In this document: positions 16,417-24,145 of the stretch, one piece after another
Layout of the letters: each line of letters opens with the position of its first letter
How positions within the stretch are numbered: position 1 is the stretch's first letter
Source of the DNA: Pseudomonas yamanorum
GTDB lineage: Bacteria; Pseudomonadota; Gammaproteobacteria; Pseudomonadales; Pseudomonadaceae
Direction of reading: 5' to 3'
Assembly (NCBI RefSeq): GCF_900105735.1
Contig: NZ_LT629793.1
Span: 6,262,001 to 6,326,000, forward strand
Length of the DNA: 64,000 nucleotides
Translations under genes and position numbers: made by a program
Notes under the pieces: model-generated
What the model was told of the DNA's origin: nothing
What the model saw: the letters and a program-made list of their open reading frames with translations, nothing else
The model's database searches: none

Positions 16417-17556
16417 ATGAAGACTTTCAAGCACACCCTAGTGATCGGCCTGGCCCTGAGCAGCCTGGCGAGTGCCATGGCCCAGGCCGACCAGACCGTA
16501 TTGATCGGCCTGGCCGGACCGTTGACCGGTCCGTCGGCGCGGATCGGTAAGGACCTGGAAAACGGCGCGCAACTGGCCATCGACGCGGCCAACGCCAAGC
16601 ACCCGAAAATCAACGGTGAGGCGGTGACCTTCAAGCTGCTGTCCGAAGACGATCAATCCGACCCGCGCACTGCCGTCACCGTGGCCCAGCGCCTGGTGGA
16701 CGAAGGCGTGGTGGGCGTGGTCGGCCACTGGAATACCGGCACCAGCATCCCGGCGGCGCGGGTTTATCACGATGCAGGTATCGCGCAAGTCGCCCCGGTT
16801 GCTACCGGGCACGCGTATACCCAGCAGGGCTTCGACACCAGCTTCCGGATCATGGGCCATGACGACGATGGCGGCCAGGTGGCCGGCGACTATGCTTTGA
16901 ACACCCTCAAGGCCCGGCGCATTGCGGTGATCGACGACCGTACCGCGTTCGGCCAGGGCCTGGCGGACCAGTTCGTCAAATCCATTGAGGCCGGTGGCGC
17001 CAAGGTCGTCTCCCGTGAATACGTGGACGACAAGACCATCGACTTCAGCGCGGTGCTGACCAACATCCGCAGCCAGAACCCGGACCTGATTTTCTTTGGT
17101 GGCGTCGATTCCCAGGCCGCGCCTTTGGCCAGGCGTATCAAGCAACTGGGCATCAAGGCACCGTTGATGGGCGCCGGTGGGTTTGTCAGCCAGACCTTCC
17201 TGCAACTGGCGCAGAACGAAGGCGAGGGCGTGATTGCCCTGGAGCCGGGTCTGGCGGTGTCGCAGATGCCCGGTGGCAATGCGTTTGAACAGGCTTACAA
17301 GGATCGCTACAAGGCGCCGATCGAACTGCATGCGCCGTTTGCCTATGACGGCGTCGGGGTATTGGTGGCGGCAATTGAGAAGGCCGATTCGGTCGACCCG
17401 CAAAAGTACCTGCCGGTGTTGCGCGCCATCAGCTATCAGGGCGTGACCGGGACCATTGCGTTTGATGCCGAGGGCAATCTGAAGAAGCCGTCGTTCACCG
17501 TGTATCAGGTCAAAAGTAATCAGTGGCAGCCAGTCAGTGTGGCGGGCGGCAAGTAA
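16417..17556 (+). CDS. Branched-chain-type amino acid ABC transporter substrate-binding protein (LivK-like)
   Basis: A 379-residue periplasmic protein with a signal peptide (residues 1-23, cleavage after AQA) and the type I periplasmic binding fold of LivJ/LivK: VLIGLAGPLTGPSARIGKDL at the start, GVVGHWNTGTSIPA in the first ligand loop, and GPLTG/FGGVDSQAAP motifs. An AGGAACCCC site precedes the ATG. It completes the five-component importer and is 26 bases upstream of the ATC hydrolase gene, so its ligand is probably that enzyme's substrate (inference). Confidence 0.92.
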   Translation: MKTFKHTLVIGLALSSLASAMAQADQTVLIGLAGPLTGPSARIGKDLENGAQLAIDAANAKHPKINGEAVTFKLLSEDDQSDPRTAVTVAQRLVDEGVVGVVGHWNTGTSIPAARVYHDAGIAQVAPVATGHAYTQQGFDTSFRIMGHDDDGGQVAGDYALNTLKARRIAVIDDRTAFGQGLADQFVKSIEAGGAKVVSREYVDDKTIDFSAVLTNIRSQNPDLIFFGGVDSQAAPLARRIKQLGIKAPLMGAGGFVSQTFLQLAQNEGEGVIALEPGLAVSQMPGGNAFEQAYKDRYKAPIELHAPFAYDGVGVLVAAIEKADSVDPQKYLPVLRAISYQGVTGTIAFDAEGNLKKPSFTVYQVKSNQWQPVSVAGGK

Positions 17557-17582
17557 CAACCCACCCCTGTAGGAGGCACACA

Positions 17583-18074
17583 ATGAGCAAGCTGGAAGGT
17601 GAACTGGGCATCCTGGCCCGGCGGCGGATCGAAGCTGAAATCATCAAGCCGATCTACGAGATCCTGGTACGCGAGCAGGGCAAGGACTTTGCGGCGGCGG
17701 TGATCGGCGAGGCGGTGGGCAATGCGGCGATCCAGGCCGGCAAGCACTTTGCCGAGCTGGAAGAGCAGGGCGCCGACCTCAAGAGCTTCGTCGAGCTGCA
17801 GGTGCTCTGGGAAAAAGACGATGCGCTCAAGGTCGAGATCATCGCCAGCGACGCCGAGCACTACGACTACGACGTGAAGCGCTGCCGCTACGCCGAGATG
17901 TACCACGAGATGGGCCTGGGGGAGATCGGGCACTTGCTGTCGTGCAACCGCGATGAGTTGTTTATCGTCGGCTACAACCCGGACATCAAGCTGACCCGAA
18001 CCCAGACCATCATGGGCGGCGCCCATCACTGTGACTTCCGCTACCGGGCCAAACCCCAGGAGCCGCGTTCATGA
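17583..18074 (+). CDS. L-2-amino-thiazoline-4-carboxylic acid (ATC) hydrolase-like protein
   Basis: A 163-residue cytoplasmic protein resembling the ATC hydrolase family (AtcB/TsB of ATC-degrading Pseudomonas), with ARRRIEAEIIKPIYEILVRE at the start, a C-R-Y-AEMYHEMGL segment and a C-terminal CNRDELFIVGYNPDIKL/GGAHHCDFRY block holding Cys and His residues that could be catalytic. The known reaction opens the thiazoline ring of L-ATC to N-carbamoyl-L-cysteine. An AGGAGG site precedes the start. The next gene, an N-carbamoyl amino acid hydrolase, overlaps it by 4 bases, the same pairing seen in atcB-atcC. The family is broad, so the exact substrate is inferred. Confidence 0.78.
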   Translation: MSKLEGELGILARRRIEAEIIKPIYEILVREQGKDFAAAVIGEAVGNAAIQAGKHFAELEEQGADLKSFVELQVLWEKDDALKVEIIASDAEHYDYDVKRCRYAEMYHEMGLGEIGHLLSCNRDELFIVGYNPDIKLTRTQTIMGGAHHCDFRYRAKPQEPRS

Positions 18075-19306
18075 GCGACTTGGCACGGGTCAATGGCGAG
18101 CGCCTGTGGGACTCGCTGATGGAAATGGCGCAGATCGGCGGCACCGAAAAGGGCGGGGTCTCGCGCCTGGCCCTCACCGATGAGGATCGTCGGGGTCGTG
18201 ACCTGTTTGTGCAGTGGTGCGAGGCGGCGGGTTGCAGTATCCGGGTGGATGCCATGGGTAATATCTTTGCCCGACGCGCCGGGCGGCAGGATCACCTGGC
18301 CCCGGTGCTGACCGGCTCCCACGGCGATTCCCAGCCGGCGGGTGGCAAGTACGACGGTATCTACGGCGTGCTGGCCGGGCTGGAAGTGCTGCGCACTTTG
18401 AATGACCTGGGGATCGAGACCGAGCGGCCTATCGAAGTGGTCAACTGGACCAACGAAGAAGGCTCGCGGTTTGCCCCGGCGATGATTTCCTCGGGGGTGT
18501 ATGCCGGGGTGTTTGACGTGGAGTACGGCCTGTCCCGGGAAGACAAGGCTGGCATCACCATCGGCCAGGCGTTGCAGCAGATTGGTTATGCCGGTTCGCA
18601 TCAAGTGGGTGGCCAGGCGGTGCATGCGGCGTTTGAGCTGCATATTGAGCAGGGGCCGATTCTTGAAGCCCAGGACCTCACCATTGGTGTGGTCACCGGT
18701 GCCCAGGGCCAGCGCTGGTATGAAGTGGAACTGAGCGGGCGCAGTGCCCATGCCGGGACGACGCCGATGGATCATCGCCTGGATGCGTTGCTCGGGTTTG
18801 CGCGGGTGGTGGAGGCGGTGAACCAGATCGGCCTGGAGCAGGGTGCCGAAGGGCGGGCGACGGTGGGCATGGCGAACATCTTCCCCAACTCACGCAACGT
18901 GGTGCCGGGGCGGGTGTTTTTCAGTGTCGAGTTTCGGCACCCGGATGAGGCAGTGCTGGGGTATCAGGATCAGCAACTGCAGGCGGCCGTGGCGCGAATT
19001 GCCGAGGGGATTGGTTTGCAGCACAGCGTGAAGCAGATCTTCCAGTACGCGCCGATTGCCTTCGACAGTGAGTGTGTGGAGGTGGTGCGGGCTTCGGCGC
19101 AAGCGTTGGGATATAGCCATCGCGACATGATTTCCGGGGCCGGGCATGATGCCTGCTACCTGAACCGGGTGGCGCCGACGGCGATGATTTTTGTGCCGTG
19201 TGTGGATGGGCTGAGCCATAACGAGGCGGAGGAGATTTATCCGCAGTGGTCGACGGCGGGGGCGGATGTGTTGTTGCAGGCGGTGTTGGCCAAGGCGCAG
19301 GCGTGA
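18071..19306 (+). CDS. M20-family N-carbamoyl-L-amino acid hydrolase (probable N-carbamoyl-L-cysteine hydrolase)
   Basis: A 411-residue binuclear metallohydrolase of the allantoate amidohydrolase/L-carbamoylase group. Likely metal ligands are His84 (GSHGDSQPAGGKYDG), Asp95, Glu129/Glu130 (NWTNEEGSRF), His191 (ELHIEQGP) and His383 (LSHNEAEE); the dimerisation domain lies at about 210-325 with GRSAHAGTTPM. It should remove the carbamoyl group, giving the free amino acid, CO2 and ammonia. Its ATG overlaps the ATC hydrolase stop, so the two enzymes are coupled, which supports N-carbamoyl-L-cysteine as substrate. Allantoate or beta-ureidopropionate are alternatives. Confidence 0.85.
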   Translation: MSDLARVNGERLWDSLMEMAQIGGTEKGGVSRLALTDEDRRGRDLFVQWCEAAGCSIRVDAMGNIFARRAGRQDHLAPVLTGSHGDSQPAGGKYDGIYGVLAGLEVLRTLNDLGIETERPIEVVNWTNEEGSRFAPAMISSGVYAGVFDVEYGLSREDKAGITIGQALQQIGYAGSHQVGGQAVHAAFELHIEQGPILEAQDLTIGVVTGAQGQRWYEVELSGRSAHAGTTPMDHRLDALLGFARVVEAVNQIGLEQGAEGRATVGMANIFPNSRNVVPGRVFFSVEFRHPDEAVLGYQDQQLQAAVARIAEGIGLQHSVKQIFQYAPIAFDSECVEVVRASAQALGYSHRDMISGAGHDACYLNRVAPTAMIFVPCVDGLSHNEAEEIYPQWSTAGADVLLQAVLAKAQA

Positions 19307-19312
19307 GCGAGG

Positions 19313-19344
19313 TTTAACTGTTTAACTGTTTAACTGTTTAACTG
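19313..19344. repeat. Tandem repeat, 4 x TTTAACTG
   Basis: Four exact head-to-tail copies of the 8-mer TTTAACTG lie just after the M20 hydrolase stop and before a REPIN. The unit length is not a multiple of three and no gene covers it. Such short arrays can vary in copy number between strains. Confidence 0.9.
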
Positions 19345-19350
19345 GATTCC

Positions 19351-19462
19351 CTGTGGGAGCTGTCGAGCTTTAGCGAGGCTGCGATGAGGCCCTGTCAGGC
19401 AATAGAGATGTCGACAGTCAGGCCGCCATCGCAGCCTCGCTAAGGCTCGACAGCTCCCACAG
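19351..19462. repeat. REPIN-like long hairpin
   Basis: Arms of about 36 bases at 19351-19386 and 19427-19462 pair almost perfectly (CTGTGGGAGCTGTCGAGC... with its reverse complement) around a 40-base loop. This is a different REP type from the GCGGGCTTGCTCGCG elements elsewhere in the window: its core is GAGCTGTCGAGCTTTAGCGA. It probably ends transcription of the liv-ATC operon and of the converging AraC gene. Confidence 0.85.
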
Positions 19463-19528
19463 GGGACCGAGTTTCCACAGGGGGGCGAGTTCCCACAGGG
19501 GAACCAGTTCCCACAGGAAATCCAGTTT
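19457..19528. repeat. Degenerate 18-bp tandem repeat, 4 copies
   Basis: Four consecutive 18-base units all begin CCACAGG and end AGTTY, with a variable middle (for example CCACAGGGGACCGAGTTT). The first unit starts inside the last bases of the REPIN arm, so the array seems to have grown out of the REPIN end. Confidence 0.85.
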
Positions 19529-19555
19529 TCGCTCCGGAGCTTCTTTGTCTGATGA

Positions 19556-20344
19556 TCAGCGGAAGAACTCGCCCGGTGTGGCGTCGAACTGCTGGCGGAA
19601 GGCGTTGATAAACGCTGAGGTGGACTCGTAACCACAGGCCAATGCCACATCGGTCACCCGTTCACCCTGTTCCAGGGCGGGCAGGGCGCTTAACAATCGC
19701 AAGCGCTGGCGCCACGCGCGGAAGGTCAGGCCGGTGTCGCTCAGGAACAGCCGGCTGAGGGTTTTCTCGCTGACCGCCAGTTTCTGGCTCCATTGCCCCA
19801 GGGTGGTTTGCTGCTCGGGGTGCAGGTTCAGGCTGCGGTAAATCTGGCGCAAGCGGCTGTCGGCGGGCAGCGGCAACATCAGGTCGACCTGAGGTGCAGC
19901 GGCCAACTGGTCCAGTACTACCTGGGCCAATCGCCCATCCGGGCCGTCCTCGGCATATTCCACCGGCAATTCACTGAAGCTGCGAATCAACTCCCGCAAC
20001 AGGCTGCTCACCGCCAGCACCTGGCAGCGGTCGGCCGCCCAGCCGGTGACGCTGCAATCCAGGTACAAGCTGCGCATCTCGGTATGGGGCGAACTGAATA
20101 CCCGGTGTGGCATGCCGGCCGGGATCCACACGGCCCGCTGGGGCGGTGCGACGAAGCGCCCGACACTGGTCTGGATCTCCAGCACCCCGGATATCGCGTA
20201 GGACAACTGCACCCACGGGTGACTGTGGCGGCGGGTCAGTGCGCGGTTGGGCAGGGATTCGGTGCGGCCATACACCGGCCTCGGCAGGCTGGAAAGCCCG
20301 GGCACGCTGCGGCGCACGGTTTTGTCATGTCCTTTAGGCGGCAT
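19556..20344 (-). CDS. AraC-family regulator with cupin domain
   Basis: A 262-residue regulator. An N-terminal cupin (about residues 35-110; RRHSHPWVQLSYAISG and PPQRAVWIPAGMPHRV) precedes two C-terminal HTH motifs (about 165-260; LAVSEKTLSRLFLSDTGLTF and VTDVALACGYESTSAFINAF). This is the architecture of NimR-like regulators that control adjacent exporters. It is divergent from the SBF-type transporter gene across 85 bases containing a GTAAC palindrome and probably controls it. Confidence 0.88.
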   Translation of the reverse strand: MPPKGHDKTVRRSVPGLSSLPRPVYGRTESLPNRALTRRHSHPWVQLSYAISGVLEIQTSVGRFVAPPQRAVWIPAGMPHRVFSSPHTEMRSLYLDCSVTGWAADRCQVLAVSSLLRELIRSFSELPVEYAEDGPDGRLAQVVLDQLAAAPQVDLMLPLPADSRLRQIYRSLNLHPEQQTTLGQWSQKLAVSEKTLSRLFLSDTGLTFRAWRQRLRLLSALPALEQGERVTDVALACGYESTSAFINAFRQQFDATPGEFFR

Positions 20345-20368
20345 TTACTGGCTCATTGGCGTTAGTCG

Positions 20369-20383
20369 GTAACAAGCCGTTAC
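20369..20383. promoter_or_regulatory. Candidate operator palindrome between araC-type and symporter genes
   Basis: GTAAC-AAGCC-GTTAC is a perfect 5-base-arm inverted repeat at the middle of the 85-base divergent promoter region, with GTTAG copies on each side. It is a plausible regulator site, but the arms are short and AraC proteins often bind direct repeats. Confidence 0.4.
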
Positions 20384-20429
20384 GTTAGAGTCGCGACGAT
20401 GCTCTTGGCAACCTCTGGAAGATTGGCCT

Positions 20430-21428
20430 ATGACCCGCCCACGCTTTTTACCTGACAACTTCACCCTGACCCTGGTGGCCACGGTGATCCTCGCGTCCCT
20501 GTTGCCCGCCAGCGGCCAGACCGCCGTGGCCTTTGGCTGGGTGACCAACCTGGCCATCGCGCTGCTGTTTTTTCTGCATGGCGCCAAGCTGTCGCGTCAG
20601 GCCATCGTCGCCGGTGCCGGGCATTGGCGCCTGCACCTGCTGGTGTTCAGCCTGACCTTCGTGCTGTTTCCGCTGCTGGGCCTGGCGCTCAAGCCGGTGT
20701 TGTCGCCGCTGATCGGCAAAGACCTGTACATGGGCATGCTCTATTTGTGTGCGTTGCCCGCCACCGTGCAGTCGGCGATTGCCTTTACGTCGCTGGCCCG
20801 AGGCAATATCCCGGCGGCGATTTGCAGCGCGGCAGCGTCGAGCCTGTTCGGGATCTTCCTGACGCCGTTGCTGGTGACCTTGCTGCTCAACGTGCATGGC
20901 GATGGCGGTTCCACCGTCGATGCGATCCTGAAAATCAGTGTGCAACTGCTGCTACCGTTCATCGCCGGGCAAATCGCCCGTCGCTGGATCGGCGAGTGGG
21001 TGGGGCGTAACAAGTCCTGGCTGAAGTTCGTCGACCAGGGTTCGATCCTGCTTGTGGTCTACGGCGCGTTCAGTGAAGCAGTCAACGAAGGCATCTGGCA
21101 CCAGATTCCGTTGTGGGAGCTGGGCGGCCTGGTGGTGGCGTGCTGTGTGTTGCTGGGGCTGGTGCTGGTGGCGTCGACGGTGCTGGGCAAGGCGTTCGGT
21201 TTCAGCCAGGAAGACCGGATCACCATCCTGTTCTGCGGCTCGAAGAAAAGCCTGGCCACGGGTGTGCCGATGGCCCAGGTGTTGTTCGCCGGGGCGAGTA
21301 TGGGCGTGTTGATTTTGCCGCTGATGCTGTTTCACCAGATCCAGTTGATGGTCTGTGCGGCGCTGGCCCAGCGGTATGCCAAGCGTCCGGAATCGATTCC
21401 CGAGCTGATGGGGCAAGTCGATCCCTGA
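20430..21428 (+). CDS. Bile acid:sodium symporter-family transporter (SBF-like, YfeH type)
   Basis: A 332-residue inner-membrane protein with about ten hydrophobic segments, including the paired regions [20 protein letters not shown] and [19 protein letters not shown] that match the crossover motifs of the SBF/BASS fold. Bacterial SBF-like proteins of this YfeH subgroup move organic anions with sodium, but few substrates are known. Divergence from a cupin-AraC regulator suggests induction by its substrate. Confidence 0.88.
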   Translation: MTRPRFLPDNFTLTLVATVILASLLPASGQTAVAFGWVTNLAIALLFFLHGAKLSRQAIVAGAGHWRLHLLVFSLTFVLFPLLGLALKPVLSPLIGKDLYMGMLYLCALPATVQSAIAFTSLARGNIPAAICSAAASSLFGIFLTPLLVTLLLNVHGDGGSTVDAILKISVQLLLPFIAGQIARRWIGEWVGRNKSWLKFVDQGSILLVVYGAFSEAVNEGIWHQIPLWELGGLVVACCVLLGLVLVASTVLGKAFGFSQEDRITILFCGSKKSLATGVPMAQVLFAGASMGVLILPLMLFHQIQLMVCAALAQRYAKRPESIPELMGQVDP

Positions 21429-21516
21429 ATCGTCGTGTTACTATTTTTTGCGCGCGGCTCAAGGCCCGGCATCGGGCCGGCTTGATCTGCGCGCAAACGA
21501 GTACGACGACCTGTCA

Positions 21517-22707
21517 ATGAGCATTTCCGCCGCAACACCTCAAGCCAACTGGCAACCGGTCTTCGCTCTCGCGTTGGCCGCTTTCGTTTTCAATACCACC
21601 GAATTTGTGCCGGTCGGCCTGCTGAGTGCCATCGGGGCGAGCTTCGACATGCCCATTGCCAGCGTCGGCCTGATGCTGACTATCTATGCCTGGATCGTGT
21701 CCCTGACCTCGCTGCCGGTGATGCTGCTGACCCGCAACGTCGAGCGGCGCAAGCTACTGATCGTGCTGTTCGGCATGTTTATCGCCAGCCATATCCTGTC
21801 CAGCGTGGCCACCAGCTTTGGCATCCTGATGCTCAGCCGGGTCGGCATTGCCCTGTCCCATGCGTTGTTCTGGTCGATTACCGCCTCCCTCGCGGTGCGC
21901 CTGGCACCGGAGGGCAAGCAGGTGCAGGCCCTCGGCTTGCTCGCTACCGGCACCTCCCTGGCCATGGTGTTGGGCATCCCGCTCGGCCGCCTGCTGGGCG
22001 AAGCCATGGGCTGGCGCACCACCTTTCTGGTGATCGGCGCGTTTGCCGCCGGGCTGGTGTTCTGGCTGGCGCGCACCTTGCCGCTGCTGCCGAGCCAGAA
22101 CTCCGGCTCGTTGCGCAGCCTGCCGCTGCTGTTCAAGCGCCCGGCACTGGTGGCGCTGTACGTGCTGACGGCGATGGTGGTGACGGCGCAGTTCACGGCC
22201 TACAGCTATGTTGAGCCGTTTGTTGAAGGTGTTGCCGGTATGAGTGGCAATACCGTGACCCTGATCCTGCTGGTGTTCGGCGGTGCGGGGATCATTGGTT
22301 CGTTGTTGTTCAGCCTGGTGCATCGCTTTAATCCCCATCGTTTCCTGATCAGCGCGGTGACCATCCTGGCGCTGTGCCTGGCGTTGTTGTTGCCGTTGAG
22401 TGGCGAGGTGTCGTACCTGGTGACCCTGAGTGTGTTCTGGGGCATGGCCATCATGGGCTTTGGCCTGGCGCTGCAATCGAAGGTGCTGGTGCTGGCGCCG
22501 GATGCCACGGATGTGGCGATGGCGATGTTTTCCGGGATCTACAACATCGGCATTGGCGGCGGGGCGTTGATGGGCAGTTGGGTGGGCAGCCACTTTGGTT
22601 TCGCCTGGATCGGCGCGGCCGGCGGGTTGCTGGCGGCAGTGGCGTTGATTGGGTATTGCCTGGCGATTTATCGGTTTGGGCAGGGTGTGGCTCGCGGCAA
22701 TCTGTAG
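21517..22707 (+). CDS. MFS sugar efflux transporter, SotB-like
   Basis: A 396-residue major facilitator with 12 hydrophobic segments. The N-terminal [18 protein letters not shown] motif and the [21 protein letters not shown] segment in helices 4-5 are characteristic of the SotB/YdeA arabinose and sugar-export group of DHA1 transporters. It follows the symporter gene by 88 bases on the same strand but could have its own promoter. The substrate is inferred from family only. Confidence 0.85.
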   Translation: MSISAATPQANWQPVFALALAAFVFNTTEFVPVGLLSAIGASFDMPIASVGLMLTIYAWIVSLTSLPVMLLTRNVERRKLLIVLFGMFIASHILSSVATSFGILMLSRVGIALSHALFWSITASLAVRLAPEGKQVQALGLLATGTSLAMVLGIPLGRLLGEAMGWRTTFLVIGAFAAGLVFWLARTLPLLPSQNSGSLRSLPLLFKRPALVALYVLTAMVVTAQFTAYSYVEPFVEGVAGMSGNTVTLILLVFGGAGIIGSLLFSLVHRFNPHRFLISAVTILALCLALLLPLSGEVSYLVTLSVFWGMAIMGFGLALQSKVLVLAPDATDVAMAMFSGIYNIGIGGGALMGSWVGSHFGFAWIGAAGGLLAAVALIGYCLAIYRFGQGVARGNL

Positions 22708-22749
22708 GCGCGACATTCTTAATGCAGTGGTTTTTTCTAGGGATTTAGT

Positions 22750-23316
22750 ATGAAAGCAGGGTTGCTGATCGCTGTTTTATTGATGCTGGGTGGTTGCGTC
22801 ACCAATCAGTTGCACTTCGCTTCTTATACCTCTGACGCGGAGTTGGCCAGCATTAAGAACAGTGCTGTTCAGTCGGATATTGTCGGGGTTTCAGGCTACG
22901 AGCGTTGTGGGCCCTGTACTGAGCGAAGCAAGATTGTATGGCATGCCGCGAATCACGAAATCGTCAGCCTCTACGAGGGGATGGCCAATGTTCCTGTTGA
23001 TGATTGGGTTGGCTTTACCAAGCGGGCTATAGGGTCTGATTCGACATCGTCCATTAAAACCCGGGTCGAGATTGATCGGGTTTTCGTAAAAACCTGGAGT
23101 GATCCCGAATACTATGCAACTGATGTAGAGCTTTCGGTCTATATCGGCGGTGTCAAATATGCCGGGCATTCACGAATCAAGATAAAAGGCGCAGGCCAGA
23201 CGCTTATTCAGCGGGATAAAGTGGCTTTCAATTCAGCTACCCTCGATGCCGTCAGTGTGGGGTTGAAGGCAGCTTATCTGGATGCGTTTGCAAAGTTTAA
23301 AACCTCAACTCACTGA
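22750..23316 (+). CDS. Putative lipoprotein of unknown function
   Basis: A 188-residue protein with a lipoprotein signal: a hydrophobic stretch (residues 5-14) and lipobox LGG-Cys16. The mature part has a CGPC motif around residues 53-56 and is predicted to be mostly beta strand. It uses more A and T than its neighbours, which may point to later acquisition. I do not recognise the family. It follows sotB by 42 bases. Confidence 0.7.
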   Translation: MKAGLLIAVLLMLGGCVTNQLHFASYTSDAELASIKNSAVQSDIVGVSGYERCGPCTERSKIVWHAANHEIVSLYEGMANVPVDDWVGFTKRAIGSDSTSSIKTRVEIDRVFVKTWSDPEYYATDVELSVYIGGVKYAGHSRIKIKGAGQTLIQRDKVAFNSATLDAVSVGLKAAYLDAFAKFKTSTH

Positions 23317-23355
23317 TGGCGCCGCTTACTGCTTGCTCCTAAAGGAGGCATTTCC

Positions 23356-23724
23356 ATGGTAGTTCGTTTGATTAAACCGGCGGTATTTGCAGTGCTCGCC
23401 GGGTTTTCCGTGTTGTGGCTCAGCCCTGCAAGCCTGGCGGCCAGTTTTGACTGTGACCGGGCGAAGGCGCCTGACGAGAAAACCATCTGTGCCACGCGCT
23501 CCCTCAATGATCAGGACGTGACCATGGCGCTGCTTTATGACCTCAACCGGCACTTCATGGCCATGGGCGGGCGCGGTTCGTTGATGGATGATCAGGCTGT
23601 GTGGCTCAAGCAACGGCATACGTGCGGCGCCCAAGTCAGTTGCCTGAGCAAAGCCTATACGCAGCGGATTGCGATGTTGCGTCGCTTCATTGATGAGCGG
23701 GTGATGACGAAAGCACCGTTCTGA
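23356..23724 (+). CDS. Small secreted protein resembling the LprI/DUF1311 family
   Basis: A 122-residue protein with a signal peptide (residues 1-28, cleavage likely after SLA or AA) and a mature part beginning SFDCDRA. Four Cys (C-D-R-A..., TICAT, TCGAQ, SCLSK) and the AMLLYDLNR-like helices followed by DDQAVWLKQR are typical of the LprI lysozyme-inhibitor-like family. It should be periplasmic. AAAGGAGG precedes the ATG at good spacing. Confidence 0.7.
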   Translation: MVVRLIKPAVFAVLAGFSVLWLSPASLAASFDCDRAKAPDEKTICATRSLNDQDVTMALLYDLNRHFMAMGGRGSLMDDQAVWLKQRHTCGAQVSCLSKAYTQRIAMLRRFIDERVMTKAPF

Positions 23725-23737
23725 ACAGGCCGCTTTC

Positions 23738-23836
23738 TGTAGGAGCGAGCTTGCTCGCGAAAAACCGGAGAGCACTGTGGGGTGTCAGGCTTCCCGGGTC
23801 ATCGTTCACGTCCATCGCGAGCAAGCTTGCTCCTAC
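23738..23836. repeat. REPIN (inverted REP pair)
   Basis: GTAGGAGCGAGCTTGCTCGCGA at the left end and its reverse complement at the right enclose about 55 bases. It is the AGCGAGCTTGCTCG variant, slightly different from the CGGGCTTGC variant of the other REPINs in this window. Confidence 0.9.
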
Positions 23837-23906
23837 TGAAGCAGGGTATGTTTTTTATTCAGGGGACTTTCACGCAATTCATTACAGATCTTGTAATAGT
23901 TTTGCA

Positions 23907-23921
23907 TTGTAGGAAATTCCT
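23907..23921. promoter_or_regulatory. Palindromic motif TTGTAGGAAATTCCT shared with the T6SS control region
   Basis: The core AGGAAATTCCT is a near-perfect palindrome. The identical 15-mer recurs at 55299-55313 upstream of tssA. Here it is 60 bases upstream of the small leader ORF and about 225 upstream of terC. I do not recognise the binding protein. Confidence 0.4.
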
Positions 23922-23966
23922 GTTTCGCCTGTACGATTCAAGTCCTTTTTCCACAACAGGACCTAC

Positions 23967-24122
23967 ATGAACACCCTCTCGGAGCCTCCCAGTCGTCTTT
24001 CCCCAAGACATGCACTGTCGCCGTTCCCGCTGATCGCCTGCCTCCGGGCCAAGCATCCCGTCTTCCGATTGCCTACCCTTACCCGGTCCCTCGACCGTGC
24101 GTTGCCGTGCCCGGCATTCTGA
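23967..24122 (+). CDS. Candidate proline-rich leader peptide upstream of terC
   Basis: A 51-codon ORF (MNTLSEPPSRLSPRHALSPF at its start) with an AGGACC site 5 bases before its ATG, ending 23 bases before the terC-type gene. Nine of its 51 residues are Pro, including a Pro-Pro pair, and several are Arg. Proline-rich leader ORFs control Mg2+ transporter genes in enterobacteria (mgtL, and corL before corA); a similar role for this TerC/CorC-domain protein is only an inference. It could also be chance in a GC-rich untranslated leader. Confidence 0.35.
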   Translation: MNTLSEPPSRLSPRHALSPFPLIACLRAKHPVFRLPTLTRSLDRALPCPAF

Positions 24123-24145
24123 AAAACTTGAAGAGATACTGAAAA

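Noticed and set aside
19313-19528. CRISPR-like direct repeats
   Set aside because: The units are directly adjacent with no spacers and there are no cas genes; these are simple tandem repeats.
23838-24145. A yybP-ykoY manganese riboswitch before the terC-type gene
   Set aside because: I looked for the paired loop motifs of that class and did not see them; the leader is better explained, if at all, by the small ORF.
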